9,595 nt of DNA from Acidobacteriota bacterium (GTDB taxonomy: Bacteria; Acidobacteriota; Terriglobia; UBA7540). Shown here piece after piece: positions 1 through 6,560 of this stretch. The stretch's first letter is position 1; the number at the start of each line of letters is the position of its first letter. The notes under the pieces are model-generated. The model saw only the letters and a list, made by a program, of their open reading frames with translations, had not been told where the DNA came from and made no database searches. A program made the position numbers and the translations under genes. The stretch lies in the NCBI GenBank assembly GCA_021786455.1, contig JAJYNF010000232.1, forward strand, positions 1-9,595, in the 5' to 3' direction.

Positions 1-1101
1 GTGACTCGCGCGCCTGACCACGTGGAAGCGGAAGCTATCATTCTCCAGTTCTTGGCGGAGCACCATCGGTGCGATTTGACGTTGTACGAACGGCATTTTT
101 ACCGGCGGCAGCAAGAAGAGGCGATCCGACATCTGTTCCGCGTGGCCTCCAGCCTGGATTCGATGATTTTGGGTGAGCCGCAAATCCTCGGTCAGCTCAA
201 GCAAGCTTATGGGGTGGCGCGGTCGGTCGGCGCGCTCAACGGTCCGCTGAATGAAATCGTGTTACAGGCCATGGCCGTGGCCAAGCGGGTACGTCGCGAA
301 ACTTCCATTGGCGCCGCCGCAGTGTCGGTTTCTTACGCCGCGGTTGAGCTGGCACGGAAGATATTTGGCGATCTTGAGGGCAAGACAATCTTTATTCTCG
401 GCGCCGGCAAAATGAGCGAGATTGCCGCCAAGCATCTGCTGCGCAGCGGGGCAAACGCGATCTTTGTCAGCAACCGCACTTACGAGCGGGCTGTAGAGTT
501 GGCGACGGTTTTTAAGGGAACCGCCGTGCGGTTCGAGGAATTTTACGCGCAGGCACCCAAGGCGGATATCGTCATCGTTTCTACGGCCGCGCCACATTAT
601 GTGATTCGGCGTGACGATGTTCGGCGTTGGCTCGCCACCCGTAAAAATCGGCGCATGTTTTTTGTGGATATGGCCGTGCCGAGGAACGTTGAGCCCACGG
701 TTAATCAGGTAGAAAACGCGTTCGTTTATGATATTGATGACCTGGGTCAGGTAGTCGAGGCCAACAAAAAACAGCGCGAACGCGAGGCGGTTTGGGCGGA
801 AGAAATCGTTCGTCAGGAAGTCCAGAAAACCCTGCGGCGGCTGGCGTCTCGCGAGGTGGTTCCAACCATTGTGGCGCTCGAGCGCCGCCTGGAGGAGATT
901 CGGGAGAATGAGTTCGACCGCTATGAGAGCCGACTGACGGGCCTTTCCCTCGAACAACGCCAAACGGTCGAAGCCCTATCGCGGGGAATTCTGAACAAGA
1001 TTCTTCATGGCCCCATCACGGAACTCAAAAATGGCGTGGGGCATCCGGAACAGAGCTCGCTCGTGGACGCGGTTCGCAGAATTTTTCGCCTCACAGACTG
1101 A
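1..1101 (+). CDS. hemA: Glutamyl-tRNA reductase (HemA), 5'-truncated by the window edge
   Basis: HemA reduces glutamyl-tRNA(Glu) to glutamate-1-semialdehyde with NADPH, the first committed step of C5-pathway tetrapyrrole synthesis in the cytoplasm. The visible 366 residues contain the substrate-domain motif SLDSMILGEPQILGQ (window residues about 51–65), the RRETSIG helix start, the NADPH-binding loop ILGAGKM (GAGKM at 134–138), FVSNRT near 157, and the PRNVEP and YDIDDLGQVVEAN stretches. These are followed by a helical C-terminal dimerisation segment. Family members are about 420 residues and begin with a domain holding the catalytic cysteine in an STCNR motif. That segment is missing here, so roughly 50–60 codons lie upstream. 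The GTG at position 1 is best read as an internal valine just after the cysteine region, not as a start. The TGA ends 22 bases before hemC, which suggests one transcript. Identification is firm; the true start cannot be seen. Confidence 0.96.
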   Translation: MTRAPDHVEAEAIILQFLAEHHRCDLTLYERHFYRRQQEEAIRHLFRVASSLDSMILGEPQILGQLKQAYGVARSVGALNGPLNEIVLQAMAVAKRVRRETSIGAAAVSVSYAAVELARKIFGDLEGKTIFILGAGKMSEIAAKHLLRSGANAIFVSNRTYERAVELATVFKGTAVRFEEFYAQAPKADIVIVSTAAPHYVIRRDDVRRWLATRKNRRMFFVDMAVPRNVEPTVNQVENAFVYDIDDLGQVVEANKKQREREAVWAEEIVRQEVQKTLRRLASREVVPTIVALERRLEEIRENEFDRYESRLTGLSLEQRQTVEALSRGILNKILHGPITELKNGVGHPEQSSLVDAVRRIFRLTD

Positions 1102-1123
1102 GACGTTCGGGACCCAGAATTGA

Positions 1124-2020
1124 ATGGACCTTCAACTCGGCTCTCGCGGTAGCCGCCTGGCGCTTTGGCAAGCGCGGTGGGTAGCCGACCGTCTTCGAGC
1201 GGCGGGGCACGCCGTCGAAATCGAAATCATCAGGACCCGCGGCGACCGCCTGGAAAACGTGCCGCTCACTTCTTCGGGCACCAAAGGCTTATTTATTAAA
1301 GAAATCGAAGAGGCGCTGCTGGATGGGCGGATTCATGCGGCGGTTCACAGTTTGAAGGATCTGCCGAGCGAGCTGGCGTCGGGTTTGACGCTCGCCGCCG
1401 TGCCGGAGCGCGAAGACCCGCGTGACGCGCTAGTATCGAAAGACGCGCTGAGCCTCTACCAACTTCCGCGTCGGGCCCGAATCGGAACCGGCAGCTTGCG
1501 ACGCCAGTCGCAATTGCGGGCGTTAAGGCCGGACCTTGAGTTCGTGGCTCTGCGAGGCAATGTGGATACGCGGTTGACAAAACTCGAGCGCGGTGATTGC
1601 GACGCATTGGTATTGGCGGCGGCAGGCTTGAATCGCCTCGGCTATGGGGGGCGCGCGACGCAATATTTTCTTGAAGCCGAAATCTGCCCGGCGGTCGGCC
1701 AGGGCGCTTTGGCGATTGAGGTTCGCTCGAGCGATCGAGAAACGCAAACCACCGTGGCCGCGCTGGATTCGGCTCCTTCGCGCCAGGCCGTGCGCGCTGA
1801 GCGCGCTGTGCTGGCGGCCCTCGGCGGTGGTTGCCAGTTGCCCCTGGCGGCTCACGGCGTTGTGGAGAATGGCGTTCTGCACTTACACGCCGTGATCGCC
1901 GCCGCGGACGGATCTCGCGTGCTTCGCGCAGCGGCCAGCGGATCCCCCACTGGGCCGGAAGCTCTAGGGCAACAGGTGGCAGAGGAATTGACGCGCCAGG
2001 GCGCGCGCGCATTTTTGTGA
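1124..2020 (+). CDS. hemC: Hydroxymethylbilane synthase (porphobilinogen deaminase, HemC)
   Basis: HemC polymerises four porphobilinogens into the linear tetrapyrrole hydroxymethylbilane, in the cytoplasm. The 298-residue product is close to the usual 300–315. It begins directly with the family N-terminus LGSRGSRLALWQA (residues 4–16). It carries HSLKDLP (75–81), whose Asp79 matches the catalytic aspartate, then GTGSLRRQSQLR (121–132), LRGNVDTRL (143–151), CPAVGQGALAIE (188–199), and LGGGCQLP (233–240). Cys237 in that last motif is the expected attachment site of the dipyrromethane cofactor. All key residues look intact. ATG 1124 fits the family start, but no strong Shine-Dalgarno precedes it; the upstream TGA of hemA is 22 bases away, so translation may be coupled. 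It sits between hemA and the enzyme that cyclises its product. Several long antisense open frames across it are GC-driven shadows. Confidence 0.97.
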   Translation: MDLQLGSRGSRLALWQARWVADRLRAAGHAVEIEIIRTRGDRLENVPLTSSGTKGLFIKEIEEALLDGRIHAAVHSLKDLPSELASGLTLAAVPEREDPRDALVSKDALSLYQLPRRARIGTGSLRRQSQLRALRPDLEFVALRGNVDTRLTKLERGDCDALVLAAAGLNRLGYGGRATQYFLEAEICPAVGQGALAIEVRSSDRETQTTVAALDSAPSRQAVRAERAVLAALGGGCQLPLAAHGVVENGVLHLHAVIAAADGSRVLRAAASGSPTGPEALGQQVAEELTRQGARAFL

Positions 2021-2072
2021 CGCTAGCCCACGGGGGCGCATGGGTTCCTCAAACAGCGAAACGGAGCCCTTT

Positions 2073-2078
2073 GAGAGG
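2073..2078 (+). promoter_or_regulatory. Shine-Dalgarno GAGAGG for cobA–hemD
   Basis: GAGAGG lies 7 bases upstream of TTG 2086 in the cobA–hemD frame. No comparable purine run precedes the alternative GTG at 2107. The open frame extends upstream to ATG 1831, but that stretch overlaps hemC and is arginine-rich, non-family sequence. This site therefore decides the start choice. Seen directly; its use is inferred. Confidence 0.6.
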
Positions 2079-2085
2079 CAAAAAA

Positions 2086-3633
2086 TTGTGCGACCACGGC
2101 CCTTCAGTGGCGCGACGCGGCCAAGGGAAGGTGTTCCTGGTAGGAGCAGGACCGGGCGACCCCGGCCTTATGACGCTTAAGGGCAAGGCCGCGCTCGAAC
2201 AGGCCGATTCGGTGATTTTCGATTTTCTCGCCAATGAGGCGATTCTTCGCTTCGCTCCAGCCGATTGCGAGCGCATCCTGGTCGGCAAGCGCGCGGGCCG
2301 CGCCACAATCGAACAGCGTGAAATCAATCGGATGCTCATCCGCAAGGCACAAGCCGGCCGCACGGTGGTGCGGCTCAAGGGAGGAGATCCCTTTGTGTTC
2401 GGACGCGGGGGAGAAGAAGCGATGGCTCTGGCCCGAGCAGGAGTTGCTTTTGAAGTGATTCCGGGGGTTTCCTCGGGGTATGCCGTGCCAGCCTATGCGG
2501 GCATCCCGGTGACCCATCGAGAAATCGCTTCGAGCGTCATGTTTATTACGGGGCACGAGGACCCACGAAAACTCCATCGGTCGAACGACTGGGCAAGATT
2601 CCCGACCGGCGCCGGAACACTGGTGCTATTCATGGGAGTCAAGAACCTTCCGCTAATTGCGCAAACCCTCCTGCGGCACGGTCACCCCGAGCGGACGCCG
2701 GCAGCGGTAATTCGCTGGGGGACACGCGCGTCACAAGAAGTCGTCGAAGGGACGCTCGCGGATATTGCCGACCGAGCGCGCGATGTCGAGCCGCCTGCTG
2801 TGACCGTTATTGGCGACGTCGTGCGGTTGCGCCACGAGCTTCAGTGGTTTGAGCGAATGCCCCTGTTTGGACGGCGAATTGTGATCACCCGCGCCCGGGA
2901 GCAGTCGGAGGCTTTAACTGAGCGGCTGGAGGCGTTGGGGGCGGAAGTGATCGAGATTCCTTGCATTGAAATTCGCCCTCCCGGTTCGTGGAAGCCGCTC
3001 GACCACGCGATTGAGCGTTTGCATACGTTCGATTATCTTATTTTCACGTCAGCCAACGGGGTACGATATTTTTTTGAACGCTTGAAAGCGCAGGGGGGGG
3101 ACGCGCGGGACCTCAAAGGGTTGAAAATCGGCGCTATCGGGCCAGCTACCGCAGCGGAGTTGGCCTGCGTCGGGCTCCGAGCCGACTTCATTCCCGCAGC
3201 CTACCGGGCCGAAGGATTGATGGACTCGCTCAGGGGCTACGAGGTTAATGGAAAAGCATTTCTCATTCCGCGCGCCAGAGTCGCGCGCGACTTTTTGCCG
3301 CGGGCGCTCCGGAAGCAGAACGCTCGGGTTGAGGTGGTTGAAGCCTACCAGACCGTGCGGCCGCGTTTGCCTATCCGCTACCTGGCCCGCTGGCTCGATC
3401 CCGTACCGGACGCCATCACTTTCACGAGCTCGTCCACAGCGGTAAATTTCTTCCAACTTCTGACCCCTCCGGTGAAGCAAAAGCTATTGCCCCGGACCCA
3501 TCTGGCTTCCATCGGCCCAGTTACCTCCCGAACGATTCGCCAGTTAGGATTTAAAGTTGAGATCGAAGCCAAGGAGTCCACCATCCCCGCTCTTGTTGAG
3601 GCCCTGTGTGCTTATTTCGCCCGGCAAAGATAG
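2086..3633 (+). CDS. cobA-hemD: Bifunctional uroporphyrinogen-III C-methyltransferase / uroporphyrinogen-III synthase (CobA–HemD fusion)
   Basis: This is a fusion of two enzymes at the tetrapyrrole branch point. With start TTG 2086 it has 515 residues. Residues about 15–255 are an SAM-dependent uroporphyrinogen-III methyltransferase, making precorrin-2 for siroheme or cobalamin. They show VGAGPGDPGLMTLKG (19–33), VRLKGGDPFVFGRGGEE (95–111), PGVSSGYAVPAYAGIPVTHR (126–145) and MGV near 183. Residues about 259–515 are HemD, which cyclises hydroxymethylbilane to uroporphyrinogen III. They show the repeated family signatures FTSANGV (320), IGAIGPAT (348), FTSSSTAV (446) and IGPVTS (476). Both halves look complete, with no frameshift, although an 8-G run lies at 3093–3100. 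The gap to hemC is 65 bp, consistent with one operon: HemC's unstable product is used by this polypeptide's C-terminal half. The start is uncertain (TTG 2086 or GTG 2107); the function is firm. Confidence 0.94.
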   Translation: MCDHGPSVARRGQGKVFLVGAGPGDPGLMTLKGKAALEQADSVIFDFLANEAILRFAPADCERILVGKRAGRATIEQREINRMLIRKAQAGRTVVRLKGGDPFVFGRGGEEAMALARAGVAFEVIPGVSSGYAVPAYAGIPVTHREIASSVMFITGHEDPRKLHRSNDWARFPTGAGTLVLFMGVKNLPLIAQTLLRHGHPERTPAAVIRWGTRASQEVVEGTLADIADRARDVEPPAVTVIGDVVRLRHELQWFERMPLFGRRIVITRAREQSEALTERLEALGAEVIEIPCIEIRPPGSWKPLDHAIERLHTFDYLIFTSANGVRYFFERLKAQGGDARDLKGLKIGAIGPATAAELACVGLRADFIPAAYRAEGLMDSLRGYEVNGKAFLIPRARVARDFLPRALRKQNARVEVVEAYQTVRPRLPIRYLARWLDPVPDAITFTSSSTAVNFFQLLTPPVKQKLLPRTHLASIGPVTSRTIRQLGFKVEIEAKESTIPALVEALCAYFARQR

Positions 3634-3740
3634 CCCTTTTCGCTCGTCGGCGGGTCGTCAGGCGAAGGCTGATTTTGGGTTGGTATTGCCGCTACGAAGG
3701 GCGGCAGCACGGCGGGGTGGACCGCCTGTGTAATCTTACA
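3634..3740. other. Convergent intergenic gap with two GC hairpins, possible weak bidirectional terminator
   Basis: The hem operon and the adaptor gene converge here. TGCCGC (3687–3692) and GCGGCA (3701–3706) form a perfect 6-bp stem with an 8-base loop. GGCGG (3711–3715) and CCGCC (3722–3726) form a second stem with a 6-base loop. Next to the adaptor stop, TGTAA-TC-TTACA (3729–3740) is a small palindrome. No T-run follows on either strand, so this is not a textbook intrinsic terminator. A role in ending the two converging transcripts is inference from position. Confidence 0.35.
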
Positions 3741-4985
3741 TCACGAACCTGCCGGTGAGTGACCCAGACGAGGTCGGATTCGCATACCCGGCTTAGGCTG
3801 GACGGAAAGGTCATCGAGCACTAGTTCGCCCGGTCTTAGACCATTTAGCACCACAATCGAGTCGGCATTGCTTGCCCCGACTCTGATTCGCTGCTCTGTT
3901 AGCTTCCCGCCCCGTAGCAGATACACCACGTTGTGGTTGTCGGTTTGATACACCGCGTCCACTGGGACGAGTAGGACACCCTTCATCTCACGGCCTGTAA
4001 ATGTTAGGTCCACGTTGGAATTGACGGGTAAAGGGTCGTCCCCGGTATCAATCGAACAGAGTGCTTCTCCAACGATCCGCTTGCCCAGGGTGGTCAGTTG
4101 GGCGGAAAGTCGCTCGACGCGCCCCTTCCAAACGACGCCGGGGAATCCTATCGAGGTAATTCGCACCGGTGAGCCGACACGGATAAAAGAAAAGTCCGGC
4201 TGGTCAATGAAAGCGCGAACGCGCAGATGAGAGATTTCTCCGACCTTGGCCAGCAGGCTCCCGGGATTCACTAAAGTTCCGGGATCAGGTGGCCGTACCA
4301 ACACAGTCCCCGTCATGGGAGCCGGCACCCGGGTTTCTTCAAGCTGGTTCTTGGCTTCTGCCAATGCCCCGCGGGCTTGTTCAATTCGGATTTGGGCCGC
4401 CTGCTGGCGTAAGGGAAGCGTGCGAGTGCGCAGTCGCTGCTCTTCCGCCTTTAAGGCGCGGAGCTTGCTCAAAGCTTTTTCGTAATTGGCCTCGGCCCGA
4501 TCGAACTCGGGGCGACCGATAGCCTTTTGCCGGAGCAGATATTGGTTCCGCTGGCGAGCCGAAGCCGCGACTTTAAGGTCCGCTTGGGCAGCTTCCACTT
4601 GAGCTTCGATGGGTCCGAGCACGGCGCCGCTGCTGGCCGAGGCCTCGGATTGCTCTGCGTCTAAAAGCTCCGCCCGCCCCCGGATAAGCGCGGCCCGAGC
4701 GGCCCTGTCGTCGAGGCGTGCCAGCGATTGCCCTGCGTGAACGACGTCCCCTTCGTGAACATAAACGGCCATCACTCGTCCGGGATAGCTGGCTCGGACT
4801 TCACGCCATTTTGCAGGCTCCACAATCCCGTTGGTCCGAAAGTGCTGTGCCAGATCGCCTCGGACCGCCCGGGCAACCATCACCGATGGAGGGGCCGCGC
4901 CGAATTCTTTCCACAACACCAACCCTAGAACCGTTCCCACGAGGAGCAGCAAAAGGATTAAATTGCGGCGGTTGAACAGTTGCAT
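3741..4985 (-). CDS. Efflux periplasmic adaptor (membrane fusion protein, RND/HlyD family)
   Basis: It is the periplasmic linker of a tripartite efflux pump, bridging an inner-membrane transporter to a TolC-type channel. From ATG 4985 it has 414 residues. A single N-terminal membrane anchor (residues about 8–25, no lipobox cysteine) is followed by half of a lipoyl domain (about 61–93, with HEGDVVHAGQSLARLDD). A long alpha-hairpin covers about 94–215. The second lipoyl half (about 218–250, PAPMTGTV…NPGSLLAKVGE) comes next, then a beta-barrel (about 254–330) and a membrane-proximal domain ending at PKPGMRIRP. The hairpin tip keeps Arg146 and Leu150 of the TolC-docking RLS motif, but Gly157 replaces the serine. 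ATG 4985 is preferred over the upstream in-frame ATG at 5021. It places the start one base after the TolC stop, and the hydrophobic anchor then begins near the N-terminus. A weak AGGGAG lies 12 bases upstream, so coupling is likely. No pump gene follows; the substrate is unknown. Confidence 0.9.
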   Translation of the reverse strand: MQLFNRRNLILLLLLVGTVLGLVLWKEFGAAPPSVMVARAVRGDLAQHFRTNGIVEPAKWREVRASYPGRVMAVYVHEGDVVHAGQSLARLDDRAARAALIRGRAELLDAEQSEASASSGAVLGPIEAQVEAAQADLKVAASARQRNQYLLRQKAIGRPEFDRAEANYEKALSKLRALKAEEQRLRTRTLPLRQQAAQIRIEQARGALAEAKNQLEETRVPAPMTGTVLVRPPDPGTLVNPGSLLAKVGEISHLRVRAFIDQPDFSFIRVGSPVRITSIGFPGVVWKGRVERLSAQLTTLGKRIVGEALCSIDTGDDPLPVNSNVDLTFTGREMKGVLLVPVDAVYQTDNHNVVYLLRGGKLTEQRIRVGASNADSIVVLNGLRPGELVLDDLSVQPKPGMRIRPRLGHSPAGS

Positions 4986-4986
4986 T

Positions 4987-6351
4987 TTACGGCAGCACTC
5001 CCTGCTCGAGCGTAGTGACAAGTTGTCCTTGAGATCGCAGTACGGCCCAGCGCAGCCGTAAGCTTGATTGTGCCAGGGCGAGACACTGTTGGCGGCTCTT
5101 CAACCACAACTCGGCCGCCTTGAGCAGATCAACCGGGGATTCGATTCCTTGGTCGTACTTTAAGCGGGCCAGGCGATAAACTTCCGACGCTTGGGCAAGG
5201 CTGGTCTTGGCGGCCTCGAGGTCCCGGCCGACGTTGCGATTTTCTTCCGCCATTTGCTCGTCAGTTGCAGCCTGCTCTTCTTGCGTCTTTCTCGCCTGCA
5301 ACCGGGCAGCGATGAGACGCTCCTGGCTCAGCGCGATTTGGCGCGATCGCCGCCTGCCGGTAAAGAGCGGGTAGGTGACTTCTACGCCGACGTTATACCC
5401 CGGCCGGAAGGTGAAGAGGAGGTTTGAAAACTGAAAGCCGTATTCGGCAAGAAAACTCACCTGTGGAAGCCGCGCCGCGCGTGCGGATCGAAGCTGCTCG
5501 GCGGCCATCCGGGCGTCAAGCGCCGCATCACGGACCGCTCGGGTTTTTGAAACCTCCATCTGCTCCGGCAGCGGCGAAAGAGGAAAATCGGCGAGGTAGG
5601 CTTCAAGGGGCCGGGTGTCGAAAGCCGTATCCGGCGGGAAGCCCCCCAGCTGCCGAAGCAGTTGACTCCACAAGCGCAGGTCATCTCGATCATTGCTTAG
5701 CGCAGCCTCAACGGCTTCGTATTTAGAGGCGCCTACGAGTGCGTCGGTAGGGGCGATCTTCCCAACTTTTGCTTGAGCTGCCAGTGCCTTGGCGGCAAGT
5801 TGTGCGATCTGGGCGTATTGTTCAAGGTCGCGTTGCAGAATTTGCCCTCGGGCAAGCCGCAGATAGTCAAGGGCCGCTTGGTAAGCCACATCTTCGCGCG
5901 CTTGTTTACTGCCGACCCGGGACTTGTCGGCGGTTAACCGCGCCAATTCGATGGCCGCGGCGGTTTGGCCTCCGTCATAAAGGGTATCCTCCAGGCTGGC
6001 TCCGGGCACCACATAGGGCCGGCTCAAGGATAGACTGGCCAGCCGCGATCGGGTGTGGGGATTAGTCACCGCCACAGGGACAAGCCCGGTCAGCAGGACG
6101 TTGGCCAGATCGTCCACGCTTTTGCCGACACCCGTACCGGTTGTAATGTCGAGCCTTGGGAGGCGTTTGGCTTCCGCGCGCCGAGTCTCGGTCTGGGCTG
6201 CCGCGGATTCTGCCTGGCGCGCTAAAACCCCCGGGTCTGTCGCGACCACCCGGCGCACCGTGGTTGCCAGCGAAATCAGCTTTTGCTGAGCCTGGGAAAA
6301 CGGTGGCGCCAAAAAAAAGATAAGCAATAGCCAACCTGTCTGCTTGGTCAT
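4987..6351 (-). CDS. TolC-family outer-membrane efflux channel protein
   Basis: The product is an outer-membrane channel/tunnel subunit expected to trimerise and export substrates delivered by the adjacent adaptor. From ATG 6351 it has 454 residues, normal for the family. A signal peptide spans residues 1–21 (hydrophobic core WLLLIFFLAPPF, probable cleavage after SQA). Two structural repeats are visible. The first contains the strand/turn LSRPYVVPGASLEDTLYDGGQT (about 108–130), the second VGVEVTYPLFTGRRRSRQ (about 321–338), each followed by long alanine/glutamine-rich helices. LKYDQGIESPVDLLKAA (397–412) is the characteristic motif in the C-terminal helix. The start is set by GGAGAGG (6362–6368), 10 bases upstream. 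The frame stays open to an ATG at 6504, but that extra part would bury the signal peptide. The stop codon is separated from the adaptor ATG by a single A, so the two are surely co-translated. Confidence 0.92.
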   Translation of the reverse strand: MTKQTGWLLLIFFLAPPFSQAQQKLISLATTVRRVVATDPGVLARQAESAAAQTETRRAEAKRLPRLDITTGTGVGKSVDDLANVLLTGLVPVAVTNPHTRSRLASLSLSRPYVVPGASLEDTLYDGGQTAAAIELARLTADKSRVGSKQAREDVAYQAALDYLRLARGQILQRDLEQYAQIAQLAAKALAAQAKVGKIAPTDALVGASKYEAVEAALSNDRDDLRLWSQLLRQLGGFPPDTAFDTRPLEAYLADFPLSPLPEQMEVSKTRAVRDAALDARMAAEQLRSARAARLPQVSFLAEYGFQFSNLLFTFRPGYNVGVEVTYPLFTGRRRSRQIALSQERLIAARLQARKTQEEQAATDEQMAEENRNVGRDLEAAKTSLAQASEVYRLARLKYDQGIESPVDLLKAAELWLKSRQQCLALAQSSLRLRWAVLRSQGQLVTTLEQGVLP

Positions 6352-6361
6352 GGCCTGGTAA

Positions 6362-6368
6362 CCTCTCC
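6362..6368 (-). promoter_or_regulatory. Shine-Dalgarno GGAGAGG for the TolC-family gene
   Basis: Read on the minus strand, GGAGAGG lies 10 bases before ATG 6351. It supports that start over the upstream in-frame ATG 6504 and puts the signal peptide at the true N-terminus. Confidence 0.65.
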
Positions 6369-6384
6369 GAATTGGCGAATGATG

Positions 6385-6396
6385 GGAATGGATTCC
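6385..6396. promoter_or_regulatory. Palindrome GGAAT-GG-ATTCC upstream of the TolC-family gene
   Basis: A 5-bp inverted repeat with a 2-base centre lies about 34 bp upstream of ATG 6351, where an operator or part of a promoter could sit. The palindrome is seen directly; a regulatory role is only inferred from position. Short palindromes of this size can occur by chance. Confidence 0.2.
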
Positions 6397-6423
6397 GCTC
6401 AGCATCAAAGGTCGCACGCTGGA

Positions 6424-6447
6424 TGTCCTCGAGGTTCGCAAAGGACA
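6424..6447. repeat. Inverted repeat TGTCCT-N12-AGGACA upstream of the TolC-family gene
   Basis: A perfect 6-bp inverted repeat, TGTCCT (6424–6429) and AGGACA (6442–6447), encloses a self-complementary CCTCGAGG (6427–6434). It lies in the 209-bp gap between the regulator stop and the TolC start. It could be an operator or a transcript hairpin. I see no strong sigma-70 promoter in the gap; TTGCCA and TAGAAA on the minus strand are 19 bases apart and are only a weak candidate. Confidence 0.2.
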
Positions 6448-6560
6448 GACGTCGTTTCTTTCTTTTCTAGTCCAGCCGATGCTGTTCCTGGCAACCGATT
6501 GCATCCGGCGCGCCTTGCTTGCTCAGAATCCGACGCCATCGTGGGTGGGCGAGGCAGCAC

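Noticed and set aside
1..3. GTG at the first base as the hemA start
   Set aside because: The protein would lack the catalytic-cysteine part of the reductase; the window simply begins inside the gene.
262..963. 233-codon minus-strand open frame under hemA
   Set aside because: It is antisense to a firmly identified gene, its product has no recognisable motif, and it is explained by GC-rich codon use.
1296..2012. 238-codon minus-strand open frame under hemC
   Set aside because: Arginine/proline-rich translation typical of a shadow frame opposite a GC-rich gene.
1831..2085. Upstream extension of cobA–hemD to ATG 1831
   Set aside because: It overlaps hemC out of frame, encodes arginine-rich non-family sequence, and a good ribosome-binding site lies at 2073–2078.
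2040..2180. ATG 2040 just after hemC as a start for cobA
   Set aside because: It is in a different frame and runs into a stop within about 45 codons; no frameshift is needed to explain the methyltransferase.
4986..5021. Upstream ATG 5021 for the adaptor gene
   Set aside because: It would overlap the TolC coding region and push the membrane anchor inward; ATG 4985 right after the TolC stop fits better.
6352..6504. Upstream ATG 6504 for the TolC-family gene
   Set aside because: It would add 51 residues before a clear signal peptide, and GGAGAGG precedes ATG 6351.
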